Source of the DNA: Pteria penguin
Lineage: Eukaryota; Mollusca; Bivalvia; Pterioida; Pteriidae
Direction of reading: 5' to 3'
Length of the DNA stretch: 64,000 nt
Assembly: GCA_035048485.1 (NCBI GenBank)
Contig: CM068585.1
Span: forward strand, 2,163,001 to 2,227,000
This document shows, piece after piece, positions 23,411 through 36,412 of the stretch (the stretch's first letter is position 1; each line of letters begins with the position of its first letter). The notes under the pieces are model-generated. The model saw only the letters and a program-made list of their open reading frames with translations. It was not told the origin of the DNA and made no database searches. The position numbers and the translations under genes were made by a program.

Positions 23411-25300
23411 CCAATAGGTCTAAACGAAATACCGAAAAAACAAAACAAAACAAAACAAAAAAAAAAAAAAACGGATAAAGTTTCTGACATGCGGATATGA
23501 AAACGGTCACAATTTAAAAAATGAAGGAGGAAGGGGATAATAGTGCGGTTGATTCGTCAGCGAAAACGGGTATACATGACTGAAAATGATAGCAAATTGA
23601 AGATGGGAATGTAAGTAAGCAAATGTCAGAGGTAAGTGTCCGTGTATTAATACTAGTATATAACACTATACCATGTCACTTATCATACCTAATCTTCGGC
23701 AGATATTCGGACTTCCACGCTGGACCTGAGAAGGATTCAACCCCAGATTCAAAGACAAAAGAGTTCCAGCATTTTAGATTGCTATACCGCAAAGTTAGTA
23801 GAAAAAGCCGCCATTCCTTGATATTTTATGAAAGTTGACAAACATAAAAACAGGTTAAACATGATTTTGGTAGTCATAATCTTATGACACAGACTTCGTC
23901 TTACATTGGTGAGTAGAGTTCCTTGATTGTGAAGGTGTTATATTGATGTTCACTCCACGATCTGTAGCGAAGATAAACTGCACTTGATAAAAGAAAGAAA
24001 AGAGAAATACCCAAAATCGCATTATTCTTGTACTCTAGTGCTAATTGCTCCAAGTTCATTATACTACCATTGCCATAGTAACATTTACGTCATACTTCCT
24101 AGATAGATTACGGGTCATTAGGTCAGGGTGAATTCTACCTACTTCTCATGTAAGCTCCTTGGATACGACACGCACAAGAAAGAAAACTATTCCTATCTTA
24201 ATGTAGTAATACGTGATTCAAAGCAGTCAAGATACAGGAAGAAAGGGACCACTGTCTACGCCTGAATCTGAAGGTAAAACGCAAAGATGGTAACTGTGGA
24301 AATAACCTTCATGATGTGTACCATTAAACAACATCGTGATGAATTACAGTCCAAAATATCAGATCTAAACATAGCACTGGAGTCTTTTTAAAAATCCTAC
24401 CATAAAGAAAATCGACAGGAATAAGAAAAACAAATTTATTTCTGTCATTCACATGCTTGTATTCGTGCTATAACGCCTCCTTGAGAATTAGATAAGTCAA
24501 GCAGAAAGAGAATATTTAATGTTTCAGTTCCGAATTTCCTGCAGTTTCCAAAAACATCCACTAGAATTCTACTTTTGGATTTAGGTAAATTACTAAAACT
24601 GGATGATGTCGAACCTGTTTGTCATTATTAGTGTGCTTCATCCGATGATATCTCGGTGGGATTCGAACCTAGACCCTCTAATCTGAAGTCGTAAAATTTA
24701 ACCATTGATCCACATCGCGTCTTGGATCAAGCATGTAAGCTAGCTTAAAATAATGAGAACGGTGGTTATATCATATATAATTTACAGTTTATGAGTTATG
24801 CTTAACACTGCCTATATCAGTGATTCAGTATCAGGGGTTGCAGTATCGTGTTCGAATGGTCAGCACGTACGGGGCTGCACTTAACACATGCTAAACTCTG
24901 ACATTGATGCAGCTGATACAGAACGCACCAGAAGGAACTCTGGCATTGGACCATGGTTAATACAGAAACCTCTCTATATAACACATGACAGCACAGTTTA
25001 TACTAACGTAGTACGATAGATTTATTTATATGACATCTATATGGTGGAGGCGAGGCGATCTTTGACTTATGACAGAAGTATTAATGTGCCACCTACATGG
25101 TGGTAGTTCGTTGAGGAAAAGATACCTCCACGTCCCTTAGGTTGGTGGTGACCAGAAGTTCATGGAGGAGACAGACATGACTAAGGATAGATAGTTTGTG
25201 TGACCAATATTGCGGTGATTACTACTACATAGTGGAGGAAGAGATTCATACGCCTCTAGATTGAGGATAGAGAATGCGACATTATTATAGTGACGGCCAG
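23411..25300. other. Spacer, A-rich tract and a tRNA-like relic
   Basis: An A/C-rich run lies at 23438-23472. No gene is supported. Frames at 23623-23838 and 25137-25391 lack features. Confidence 0.4.
24652..24720 (-). repeat. tRNA-like sequence, probably a SINE head or tRNA relic
   Basis: On the minus strand, GATGTGGATCAATGGTTAAA resembles an A-box region and GGTTCGAATCCC is a perfect B box. The acceptor stem pairing is not convincing, so I call it a relic, not a tRNA gene. Confidence 0.4.
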
Positions 25301-25304
25301 TTCG

Positions 25305-25997
25305 TGATGGGGTCAGATATCCCATCTTGACTGAGGATCGTATCAGATATCCCCACAAATCTTGACTGAGGATCGTATCAGATATCCCCACATGTCTTGA
25401 CTGAGGATCGAATCAGATTTTCCCACATGTCTTGACTGAGGATAGCCTCCCACCTCTTCTAGTGTCTCATAAAACAAAAATGTCTACAGACTGAGGATCG
25501 TATCAGATATCCCCATATATCCTGACTGAGGATCGTATCAGATATCCCCACAAATCTTGACAAAGGATCGTATCAGATATCCCCACATGTCTTGACTGAG
25601 GATAGAATCTGATATCCCTACATGACCTGACTGAGGATCGTATCAGATATCCCCACATGTCTTGACTGAGGATCCTATCAGATATCCCCATATGTCCTGA
25701 CTGAGGATCGTATCAGATATCCCCACGTCCTGACTGAGGATCGAATCGGATATCCCCACATGTCTTGACTGAGGATAGCCTCTCACCTCTTCTAGTGTCT
25801 CATAAAACAAGAATGGCTACAGACTGAGGATCGCATCAGACATCCCCACATGTCTCGACAGAGGATATCCCCACATGTCTTGACTGATAGAATCTGATAT
25901 CGCTACATATCCTGACTGAGGATCGTATCAGATATCCCCACATGTCTTGACTGAGGATCGTATCAGATATCCCCACATGTCTTGACTGAGGATCGTA
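25305..25997. repeat. 35-bp minisatellite with interspersed 60-bp segments
   Basis: The unit is GATCGTATCAGATATCCCCA followed by CATGTCTTGACTGAG, about 16 copies. Two interruptions carry the same segment, GCCTCCCACCTCTTCTAGTG plus TCTCATAAAACAA (25445-25478 and 25778-25810). Confidence 0.92.
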
Positions 25998-26004
25998 TCA
26001 GGAT

Positions 26005-27330
26005 CTTACTGTAGCCATTTAATACCGATGTTAGGCCTTACTGTAGCCATATAATACCGATGCTAGGCCTTACTGTAGCCATTCAATACCGATATTAGGC
26101 CTTACTGTAGCCATTTTATACCAATGTTAGGCCTTACTGTAGCCAGTTAATACCGATGCTATGCCTTACTGTAGCCATTTGTTACCGATGCTAGGCTTTA
26201 CTGTAGTCGTTTAATACGGATGCTAGGCCTGACTGTAGCCATTTAATACGGATGCTAGGCCTTACTGTAGCCATTTAATACCGATGCTAGGCTTTATTGT
26301 AGCGATTTAATACGGATGCTAGGCCTTACTGTAGCCAGTTAATACGGATGCTAGGCCTTACTGTAGCCAGTTAATACGGATGCTAGGCCTTACTGTAGCC
26401 ATTTAATACGGATGCTAGGCCTGATTGTAGCCATTTAATACGGATGCTAGGCCTTACTCTACCCATTTAATACCGATGTTAGGCCTTACTGTAGCCATAT
26501 ACTACCGATGCAAGGCCTTACTGTAGCCAGTTAATACCGATGCAAGGCCTTACTGTAGCCATTTAATACCGATGCTAGACCTTACTGTAGCCCTTTAATA
26601 CGGATGCTAGGCCTTACTGTAGCCCTTTAATACGGATGCTAGGCCTTACTGTAGCCCTTTAATACGGATACTAGGCCTTACTGTAGCCCTTTAATACGGA
26701 TGCTAGGCCTTACTGTAGCCCTTTAATACGGATACTAGGCCTTACTGTAGCCCTTTAATACGGATGCTAGGCCTTACTGTAGCCCTTTAATACAGATGCT
26801 AGGCCTTACTGTAGCCCTTTAATACCGATACTAGACCTTACTGTAGCCCTTTAATACGGATGCTAGGCCTTACTGTAGCCCTTTAATACCGATGCTAGAC
26901 CTTACTGTAGCCCTTTAATACGGATGCTAGGCCTTAATGTAGCCCTTTAATACCGATGCTAGACCTTACTGTAGCCGTTTAATACGGATGCTAGGCCTTA
27001 CTGTAGCCGTTTAATACGGATGCTAGGCCTTACTGTAGCCGTTTAATACGGATGCTAGGCCTTACTGTAGCCCTTTAATACGGATGCTAAGCCTTACTGT
27101 AGCCCTTTAATACGGATGCTAGGCTTTACTGTAGCCCTTTAATACGGATGCTAGGCCTGACTGTAGCCCTTTAATACGGATGCTAGGCCTTACTGTAGCC
27201 ATATAATACCGATGCAAGGCCTTACTGTAGCCAGTTAATACCGATGCAAGGCCTTACTGTAGCCATTTAATACCGATGCTAGACCTTACTGTAGCCCTTT
27301 AATACGGATGCTAGGCTTTACTGTAGCTAT
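26005..27330. repeat. 32-bp minisatellite, about 41 copies
   Basis: The unit is CTAGGCCTTACTGTAGCCCT followed by TTAATACGGATG. Left copies have GCCATTTAATACC and the middle copies GCCCTTTAATACGG. The groups at 26490-26570 and 27190-27280 are near identical in variant order, suggesting a multi-unit duplication. It directly adjoins the 35-bp array. Confidence 0.97.
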
Positions 27331-27825
27331 TGTTGTTTTATGAGAAACTAGAAGAGGTGGGAGGCAGGAAAATAGACAGGAGAAGGAACTCTGGCATGGA
27401 ACTGCATCTCTTAATGCGCAGTCTCGTCTTTGAGGAAGAATTTATTTCTACAAATTTCATGTCAACATGTTCTGACATTATCTCTTCCCCTCTTGTCTTC
27501 AAAGACAGCGTTATCGTCAGTGTGCTGTATGACATAATAACATTTCTGCATATTTGTTTATCAGATGGGGAGAAGTGTGGAGAGTCGGGAATGCTTGAGC
27601 TGATATCACTTTGATATTCGCATCATGATTCTTGATACTAACGTAAAGCATATTTATATATAGCTGACTGAGTCATTCCTGCACGCATCAAATAAATGTG
27701 GTCAAAGTATATAATGTGGTAAAGTTTGTAACACATGTGGTAAAAGTTTATGATGTAGTAAAATTATTCTTTTCTGAGCAATGCATTCAACTTTTACTCA
27801 TTTCATTTTCCAATGTCTGGTGTGC
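27331..27825. other. Spacer containing an inverted copy of the 35-bp array interruption
   Basis: 27333-27366 is the reverse complement of the segment at 25445-25478 with about one mismatch. The rest is unique. The open frames here (27330-27614 plus, 27338-27535 minus) begin in that repeated segment and show no recognisable domain. Confidence 0.5.
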
Positions 27826-29112
27826 GTTAAAACTGTTACATGTTACATCAGAGGGACAGGTTGGTCCAGAGAGTGGTACCCCACATGATGTTCACTGTAT
27901 AGCGTTATAACTGTTACATGTTACATCAGAGGGACATGTTGGTCCAGAGAGTGGTACCCCACATGATGTCCACTGTATAGCGTTATAACTGTTACATGTT
28001 ACATCAGAGAGACAGGTTGGTCCAGAGAGTGGTACCCCACATGATGTCCACTGTATAGCGTTATAACTGTTACATGTTACATCAGAGGGACAGGTTGGTC
28101 CAGAGAGTGGTGCCCCACATGATGTCCACTGTATAGCGTTATAACTGTTACATGTTACATCAGAGGGACAGGTTGGTCCAGAGAGTGGTACCCCACATGA
28201 TGTCCACTGTATAGCGTTATAACTGTTACATGTTACATCAGAGGGACAGGTTGGTCCAGAGAGTGGTACCCCACATGATGTCCACTGTATAGCGTTATAA
28301 CTGTTACATGTTACATCAGGGGGACAGGTTGGTCCAGAGAGTGGTGCCCCACATGATGTCCACTATATAGCATTATAACTGTTACATGTTACATCAGGGG
28401 GGACAGGTTGGTCCAGAGAGTGGTGCCCCACATGATGTCCACTGTATAGCGTTATAACTGTTACATGTTACATCAGAGGGACAGCTTGGTCCAGAGAGTG
28501 GTACCCCACATGATGTCCACTGTATAGCGTTATAACTGTTACATGTTACATCAGAGGGACAGGTTGGTCCAGAGAGTGGTACCCCACATGATGTCCACTG
28601 TATAGCGTTATAACTGTTACATGTTACATCAGAGGGACAGGTTGGTCCAGAGAGTGGTGCCCCACATGATGTCCACTGTATAGCGTTATAACTGTTACAT
28701 GTTACATCAGGGGGACAGGTTGGTCCAGAGAGTGGTACCCCACATGATGTCCACTGTATAGCGTTATAACTGTTACATGTTACATCAGGGGGACAGGTTG
28801 GTCCAGAGAGTGGTGCCCCACATGATGTCCACTGTATAACGTTATAACTGTTGCATGTTACATCAGAGGGACAGGTTGGTCCAGAGAGTGGTACCCAACA
28901 TGATGTCCACTGTATAGCGTTATAACTGTTACATGTTACATCAGAGTGACAGGTTGGTCCAGAGAGTGGTGCCCCACATGATGTCCACTGTATAGCGTTA
29001 TAACTGTTACATGTTACATCAGAGAGACAGGTTGGTCCAGAGAGTGGTACCCCACATGATGTCCACTGTATAGTGTTATAACTGTTACATGTTACATCAG
29101 AGTGGTACCCCA
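27826..29112. repeat. 78-bp minisatellite, about 16.5 copies, open in one minus-strand frame
   Basis: The unit is GTTACATGTTACATCAGAGG, GACAGGTTGGTCCAGAGAGT, GGTACCCCACATGATGTCCA, CTGTATAGCGTTATAACT. The 78-bp length equals 26 codons. The minus frame reads SDVTCNSYNAIQWTSCGVPL-SGPTCP per unit, with three cysteines, for about nine units (29113-28394) from a GTG, without an ATG or splice signals. An extra G near 28400 shifts the frame and a TAG appears in the unit at about 28370. I call it a repeat, not a gene. Confidence 0.93.
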
Positions 29113-29164
29113 CATGAGTTTCTTTGTTGACAGTTCACGATTTCAATTACAGTTTTCCATTATC

Positions 29165-29815
29165 AGTAGGTAGGCACAGCATGAATCACATGTAATAAGC
29201 AGATACTAGTACAACTACAAATTGTAAGTAGGTACGACATAATATTAACAATAAATTATAACTAGGCACGGCATAGCATCATTTATAAAATGTATTCACC
29301 TACGGCATAGTATCAGCATAGTATCACTGTCTCGATTACATCTTTCCATTAAAAGTAGGTACGGCATAGTATCAACTGCAAATTGTAAATAGGTACAGTA
29401 TAGTATCAACTTCCAATTGTAAGTAGGTACGGCATAGTATCAACTGCAAATTGTAAGCAGGTACGGCATAGTATCAACTAGAAATTGTAAATAGGTACAG
29501 TATAGTATCAACTTCCAATTGTAAGTAGGTACGGCATAGTATCAACTGCAAATTGTAAGCAGGTGCGGCATAGTATTAACTAGAAATTGTAAATAGGTAC
29601 GGCATAGTATCAACGGCAAATCATAAGAAGGTGCGGCAAAGTATCAACTACCAATTGTAAGTAGGTACGGCATAGTATCAACAATAAATTGTAAGTAGGT
29701 ACGACATAGTACAACTACAAATTGTGAGTAGGTACGGCATAGTACAACTACCAATTGTAAGTAGGTGCGGCATAGTATTAAGAAATTGGAAGTAGGTACG
29801 ACATATTATCAGCTA
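29165..29815. repeat. 33-bp minisatellite, about 19 irregular copies
   Basis: The unit is near AATTGTAAGTAGGTACGGCA followed by TAGTATCAACTRC. Edges are degenerate and some units lack the TAGTATCAAC segment. Confidence 0.88.
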
Positions 29816-31575
29816 CAAAAGACCCTTTCACGTTAAATGCGGGACTACCGTTTTAGGGGAATAATATAGTTACGTTTCCCGTACACCTTTTGAAGTCATA
29901 ATGAAATATTGATGATGTCTTACGTCATTTTGCGAGAACAGTGATCATTTCTTCCACCAAAATGTCAGTCCCGCAATTATTGTCCCAGTTGTCGTGGTAC
30001 GTAAAGGGTCATGTCCCTATCGGCGATTTTTATTTGGTGAGTACAAACCGAGGACCTTGTGTCAGTAAACGTGGCACGTAAAAAGATTCTTTACGGCTTT
30101 GAGTGGGTCCGTTGTATTGAATTTGTCGTCACCATATACTGTCACGTGTCATACATCACACACACGAAATGAAAGTGTCGTAATACGAATCAAAGAGAGC
30201 GAATGATTAACAGGTCATATTCATTTTATACTGCATTAGATGTAATCGCACTTTCTTGGGTCTTCCCGACGCATACCCGGAGGAAACCCTGGTTTTCCGA
30301 GCTTGCCGGAAAGGCCCGAGAATAAGAATCATGAAGCGAAAACTAGAATAGCATTTTGATCCCGAATTATCATGAAGTGGCATCGTGTAATGATAACCTT
30401 ATCCTTGAACCATGCTCGACATGACGAGCATTAGTCTCTGTCTTATCATCAACACTATTCTCATCACAATGCTTTTCGCACTTCCCGAATCTGTAACATC
30501 AAGTGTGTCCGTTATTGCTCCGACAATTATGTGATAAAGGCCGATAAGACGGCAACGATCAAACATCTCTCATCATGTCAGATCTAAAACACAGCCCAAG
30601 TTTTCACTATTGCTTTATGAAAAATGTCTGGAATAAATAGTTTTAACTAATTAAGAAAATAAGATAAAAGATAAAGAAGGTAACAAACACACAGTAGACT
30701 AGTTTGAGGACAGGACTCGTACTTTCAAATAAGGCATTTAATACGCAAGTTTCGAGATACCGATCCAGACCGACATTCTCGGTAAAAAAAAATAATAAAA
30801 ACACCAAAAAAAGAAAGAAAAAGAAAAAAAAAAAACAATCACCGTGGTTTTTCATTTGGAAAATTTTCCTTGTTTGAGCAATCCCCCAGGGAAGTTACTC
30901 TTATAAACATAGATCAACAGTGACCAAAGTCAAATGTAATCTGTTACTCATAACACTGAAGTATCACATCAAGTTTCATCTCCCTACATTCGCAGATCTA
31001 GGGTTGGGGACCACCCAGGGATTCAACAAACATGAATTTTTTGTGTAATTCGTTGACCTACGTCAAAGCTTTGTATTTACTTTACCAGCTTTTCCAGCAA
31101 AGCTCGCCAATTAAGAAAAACAAAAAACAAAAACACCCCCCCCAAACCCCCCCCCCCCAAAAAAAAACCCCAAAATAAATAAATAAAAAAAAAAATAATA
31201 AAAAAAAAAAAAATAAACAAATAAAACAAAACAAACATTAATAATAATAGTAATAATAATAATAAAAACATCGAATGTATCATGAAATCAGTGGATAATT
31301 ATGGTATTCAATATTCTCTTGATAGAATACAGTTTGTAAGGATCTACAGGAGAATAAGATAGAAGTTTTTAAGTGTTCACAAACAACACAAGCAACGTTT
31401 TTCTGCCTCTCCATGTTTTACCATTGTACCAAAGATTCCGTCGAGGACGCCGCCATGTATAGTTCACCATAGCACATCCGAGGTTGTTTTCTGAGCATGC
31501 GACGGAAAGGACCGAAAAAAGTGTGATTGTGATCTAATAAATGCCATTATCATAAGTAGAAGGTATTTAGTTGGG

Positions 31576-31665
31576 AATGATCTACGTTGATGTGGAAGTG
31601 GATTACCATAGTGTGGAAGTGGATTATCATAGTGTGGAAGTGGATTATCATAGTGTGGAAGTGGA
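31576..31665. repeat. 21-bp tandem repeat, 4 copies
   Basis: The unit is AGTGTGGAAGTGGATTATCAT, the first copy with GATGTGG and the last truncated. Confidence 0.9.
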
Positions 31666-32364
31666 GTCCATACTTACAGTTGACAATTATGTGAGTTTAT
31701 CGCCTAAGAGCAATAAGATGATATCGCTGCCGACGCTGCCATAGTAACGTTATAAATATAAATATCGGAGAAAGGAGGGGGTAGGATGTGTGTAAATGTA
31801 CTCTATTTTAAAAATGAAAATATGAGTTGTTCCTTTGATGATTGTTTTAGCTAATTCGTCAGCCAGATTGTGAAATGATAACCTTGATCTAGCTTTAACT
31901 CTACAAACAGGATTCCTTTAGACTTCTGTCGTAAACAGTACACTTAGATGCCACATATGAAGGTGGCACATACATCTCGCACGAGCAAGTGAAGGCATGG
32001 AAACATGTACACTGTATCATCGCCCAAATTCCTGTCATAAACTACGCAATGCAAATGATAAAGAAGGCGGCACGGCAAATATAGATGTATGTTATCTTCT
32101 GCAAGACCTTAATGTCAAAATCAGTTTGGTCGCCCTGATCCAGATAAACGAATTAATTTGACGAGAGAATGATATACAAAATATTATAATTAAGCCCCTA
32201 CCACCATTACTGAACTTACATCTGCTCAATGAAAACATCTCAAGCCTGAGAAACATATTACACAAAGAATTATTAGTAAATTTTGTATGTTACCCTATCG
32301 ATTGTTTGTACCAAGAAAATGGCGTCCCGAGATGTTTAGTATTTAGCTCTGGTGAGTTGAATTA

Positions 32365-32590
32365 ACCCCCCCCCCCAAATCCAAACAAACAAACAAAAAA
32401 AGAAGACAAAAAAAAGCCAAACAAAAACAAAAAACACCCCCCCCCCAAAAAAAAAAAAAAAAAAAACCAAGAAAGAAAAGAAAAGACAACGAACCCCCCC
32501 CCCCCCCCAAAAAAAACCCCAAAACAAATGACAAAAAACAAACAAACAAACAAAAATAAAACAAAAACAAAACAAATAAACAAAAAAACC
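32365..32590. repeat. A/C homopolymer-rich low-complexity tract
   Basis: Alternating poly-A and poly-C blocks (C runs of 9, 9 and 15) with CAAA-type microsatellite sequence. Frames read on the minus strand are low-complexity artefacts. Confidence 0.95.
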
Positions 32591-33799
32591 CTTGAGCATT
32601 TACGTGTTCGAATGAGCAATTTATAGCTAAAAGTCTTTTACGAGATGGGGTCCAGTCATGTCAAAACATATATATTTTCGTATTTTCAAAAGTTCAAAGG
32701 AGAGTCAGTTTTGCCGAATCTCTTGATATATCGGGTCCATGTGGGTCTACGTATGTAAGAGATAGAAATATTTAAACAATAGATAAATAATCTTATTCTG
32801 TTGGTTACGAGGTGAGTACAACCTGTTATACGAGAGTTCGATGGTGTGACGTAGAGGGCGTTATTCTGAAACTGCGTACAGTGTTAGACATGCTTTATTA
32901 ATCAAACTTAAATATACAGTTTATAAGCATGGTAAAACATATGATAAAAGTACTGTACAGGAAGATCCAAGAAGCCAGGCGGAGATCCTGTAAACCAATT
33001 AGGTGAGCAGGAATCATATCATTGGCAGTCTAAATTTAGCACCATTTATTAAACGTAATATTGCACATTGTTATTGGGGTTGGCCTTTTCTCTGGTCTTA
33101 TTCACATTTTAGGGGTTCTCGTTGTTATGTATGAGTCATGTTTGTAAGGGTTAGTGCCATTTAACCTTCAATTTCTTCTATTTTACACTCAGATTCCATT
33201 CTTCTGGAACTCGATATATCCACAGATGTTTCAGAACTATATGATTCATAACACGTACGTTGGAGCATACAACATGTACATCTATTTTAATACTTTTAAT
33301 TTGTTCTGGAGAGGGTAAGTTTTTGTATACCTTTATAGAGATATTATTTCTGGAATGTAAAGAAGAGGTACATATCTACATGTTGGACGTTGCAGCACGC
33401 AATTGCATTTTGCAGAGGCGGAGCCAGCCATTTACAAAAACGGGAGATAATCTGGGGGAGGGGAGGGGAGAGTATTGTGATGGTGGGCGAGGCTTTACTT
33501 TCAAAAGTTGACCATGATAATCATTAGAGGCTTCAAGCTTCCGACTTAAAGGGGTTGGTTGAAAAAAAAAAGGGGGGGGGGGTAGTGTCGTCGGCGATGA
33601 AGCAGGGTATCGTCGTCAATTATACGTGGAACATTATGATATATTGTGCGGTATTATCACTAAATATAGTTCCTTGATTAATAGTGTTCCTATGGTTACC
33701 ATGGTAACCTCATCCATAGATCTAGATCATGATTTCTCGTTTTATTTGATTAACAGGAACCCTGGTAGATCTTGGTATTCTGATCCGGATCCCTTTTAA

Positions 33800-34060
33800 T
33801 GTCTGTAATAGTCTTATCAATAGGACCACTGAATAACCATGGTTTCTACGATAGTGTGATCAATAGGACCACTGAATAACCATGGTTTCTACAATAACTT
33901 GATCGATAGGACCCATGGTAAATTATGGGTTTAATGGTACTCTAATCGGATGGTCCCCCAATATGGTTCCCACTGTTACTTGATCAATAGGAACCCAATG
34001 AAAACAGAGTTTCTATGGTGACCTGATCGGTACTACATCTAATTTTGAATAATTTCTGTT
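33800..34060. repeat. Irregular ~50-60-bp repeat flank
   Basis: Degenerate copies containing TGATCAATAGGACCACTGAA and ACCATGGTTTCTAC occur four to five times. The segment grades into the 37-bp array through shared AACCAT-type and GATC-type words. Confidence 0.7.
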
Positions 34061-34064
34061 ACTT

Positions 34065-35010
34065 ATCGGATCCCTTCGATGAGGTAACCATAGAATAACC
34101 TATCAGATCGACTCGATGAGGTAACCACATAACATATCAGATCCACTCGATGAGGTAAGCATAGTATAACTAATCAGATCCACTCGATGAGGTAACCATA
34201 GAATAACTAATCTGATCCACTCGATGAGGTAACCATAGAATAACTAATCTGATCCACTCGATGAGGTAACTATAGAATATCTAATCAGATCCCCTCAATG
34301 TGGTAACTAAAGAATAACTAATCTGATCCACTCGATGAGGTAACCATAGAATAACTAATCAGATCCACTCGATGAGGTAACCATAGAATAACTAATCTGA
34401 TCCACTCGGTAAGGTAACCATAGAATATCTAATCTGATCCACTCAATGTGGTAACTAAAGAATAACTAATCTGATCCACTCGATGAGGTAACCATAGAAT
34501 ATCTAATCTGATCCACTCAATGTGGTAACTAAAGAATAACTAATCTGATCCACTCGATGAGGTAACCATAGAATATCTAATCAGATCCACTCAATGTGGT
34601 AACTAAAGAATAACTAATCTGATCCACTCGATGAGGTAACCATAGAATAACTAATCTGATCCACTCGATGAGGTAACCATAGAATAACTAATCTGATCCA
34701 CTCGATGAGGTAACCATAGAATATCTAATCAGATCCACTCAATGTGGTAACTAAAGAATAACTAATCTGATCCACTCGATGAGGTAACCATAGAATAACT
34801 AATCAGATCCACTCGATGAGGTAACCATAGAATATCTAATCAGATCCATTCGATGAGGCAACCACATAATAACTCACCAGATCCACTCGATGAGATAAGC
34901 ATAGAATAACTAATCAGATCCACTCGATGAGGTAACCATATGATAAGTGATCAGATCCACTCAATGAGGTAACCATAGAATAACTTACCAGAGCCACCCA
35001 TTGAGGTAAC
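34065..35010. repeat. 37-bp minisatellite, about 25 copies
   Basis: The unit is TAACCATAGAATAACTAATC followed by AGATCCACTCGATGAGG. A second unit type, TAACTAAAGAATAACTAATC with CTCAATGTGG, alternates with it at 34290-34790, giving a higher-order dimer or trimer pattern. Edge copies are degenerate. Confidence 0.95.
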
Positions 35011-36412
35011 CATGGTGAATCTAGAGTAAATCGATCAAGTCACCATCAGTTTCAGGGTCGGGGTATACATAATTATGATCTGTAGTAGATCATGCAGTTT
35101 AATGTAAATGTCTACGCTAAGAATCATGGGAATGCGATTCCTTACCAATCATCGACTATCAAGGCGACATACTAATCATCAGAGAGTCCACACTATCTCA
35201 AGTTGTCATGACAACAATAGATACAAAGTTCTCATAGTTATATTTGTCCTATGATTTAACACCAGATAAATCTGTAAATGATTATAAGAGTGAATTCTTG
35301 TATAAATTGTTCCATTGTTTGGTCATGATTTCTGTACATGGTCCCTACAATGACTTAAGTGTTATTACTTACTTCCTTCAAGGACTGAGAAGGTATCTGG
35401 TCTGACCAGGCCCATTGAGTCTCTGAATGTTAACCATCACACAACACACCGATCCTTTGATGTTGTCCCAGCTATGATGTTGTCCGAGCAATAATGCTGT
35501 CCCAACTATGACGAAATTTGCTATTTCATATAAAGACCATCCTTTGAAGAAAGTGTAACATAAAAATTTCACATAAAAAATCACAATTTTTTCCCGGAAC
35601 TCTTATGTCCTTGATAGTATTCCGTATCTACTTCCGGGTAAGTTAGACGGTGACCTTGAAACACCAAACAAAATCTGTTTGTCAGCCACTCTTGATATGT
35701 AGACATTAATGCTGTTTTGCACATCTTTGGCATTCTAATATACAAGTTGCATGATTAAAACCACTTCCCGCTACCAGTCAAATGTTTTCACCATAACATG
35801 CATCACATATGAATTTCGTAATCTACAACAAAGTATACACTCAAAGATCTACGAGCGAACACAGCACAAGAGAAAAGAGGGGGAAAGTTTGCACCAATGA
35901 CGTCACTCGTTACAAATAAGGCACGGCGGTAACCTTAGCCGTTAAGCTTCGTCTATTGCGGACTGGCAGTGAGTGTTAATCGTATGTGGATTTATTCGTT
36001 TGCCAGCAACATTTACTTATATTCTTTTTATTGTGGATTAGGCATCTGATAAAACGATTTGCTTTCAGCGTTATTAGCAGAACTAGTGTGAGCGATGGCG
36101 TAGAAGACGGGACTTGCCTGGGTTTACATAAGATCTTATAGGGTTTAATATTCCTCAGGAGTTTAATGTAATAATTAAGGTATACGGGTTTTGTGTAAAT
36201 TTAATGCACGTTTTCATATCCATTCCGCGATAAGAGAATCCAATGAGTAGAAGCTATTTCCACGGAATTTAGCACATTTTACTGAGACGTGCATGTGGCA
36301 TAATAACATATGATACTGAAATATGCATGTGACATAATTACATATCATACTGAGGGATAATGTATTGTATGTAGATAAGTTTACATCATTGGCATTAAGA
36401 GTCATAGAGACG
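35011..36412. other. Spacer, no gene recognised
   Basis: Contains a CRE-like TGACGTCA at 35898-35905 in an otherwise unremarkable stretch. Frames at 35378-35584 and 36214-36438 on the minus strand are unsupported. Confidence 0.35.

Larger units (their letters stand above)
29816..33785. other. Gene-poor region with low-complexity tracts
   Basis: No supported exon. A decayed family 1 SINE fragment is probable at about 30040-30120 (CGTGGCACGTAAAAAGATTC, GTGGGTCCGTTG). A/C homopolymer-rich tracts at 30785-30836, 31128-31265 and 32365-32590 create spurious Phe/Gly-rich frames on the minus strand. A hAT-like end, CAGAGGCGGAGCCAG, lies at 33413-33427 without a clear partner. Confidence 0.45.

Noticed and set aside
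24652..24720. Possible second tRNA gene on the minus strand
   Set aside because: The B box is perfect but the acceptor and anticodon stems do not fold well. Kept only as a tRNA-like relic.
27330..27614. Plus-strand frame of 94 codons
   Set aside because: It starts in repeat-derived sequence, has no family features, and a minus-strand frame overlaps it. Likely chance.
30643..32619. Phe/Gly/Val-rich frames on the minus strand that look like membrane proteins
   Set aside because: They are read from A/C homopolymer tracts. The hydrophobicity is an artefact of poly-T and poly-G codons.
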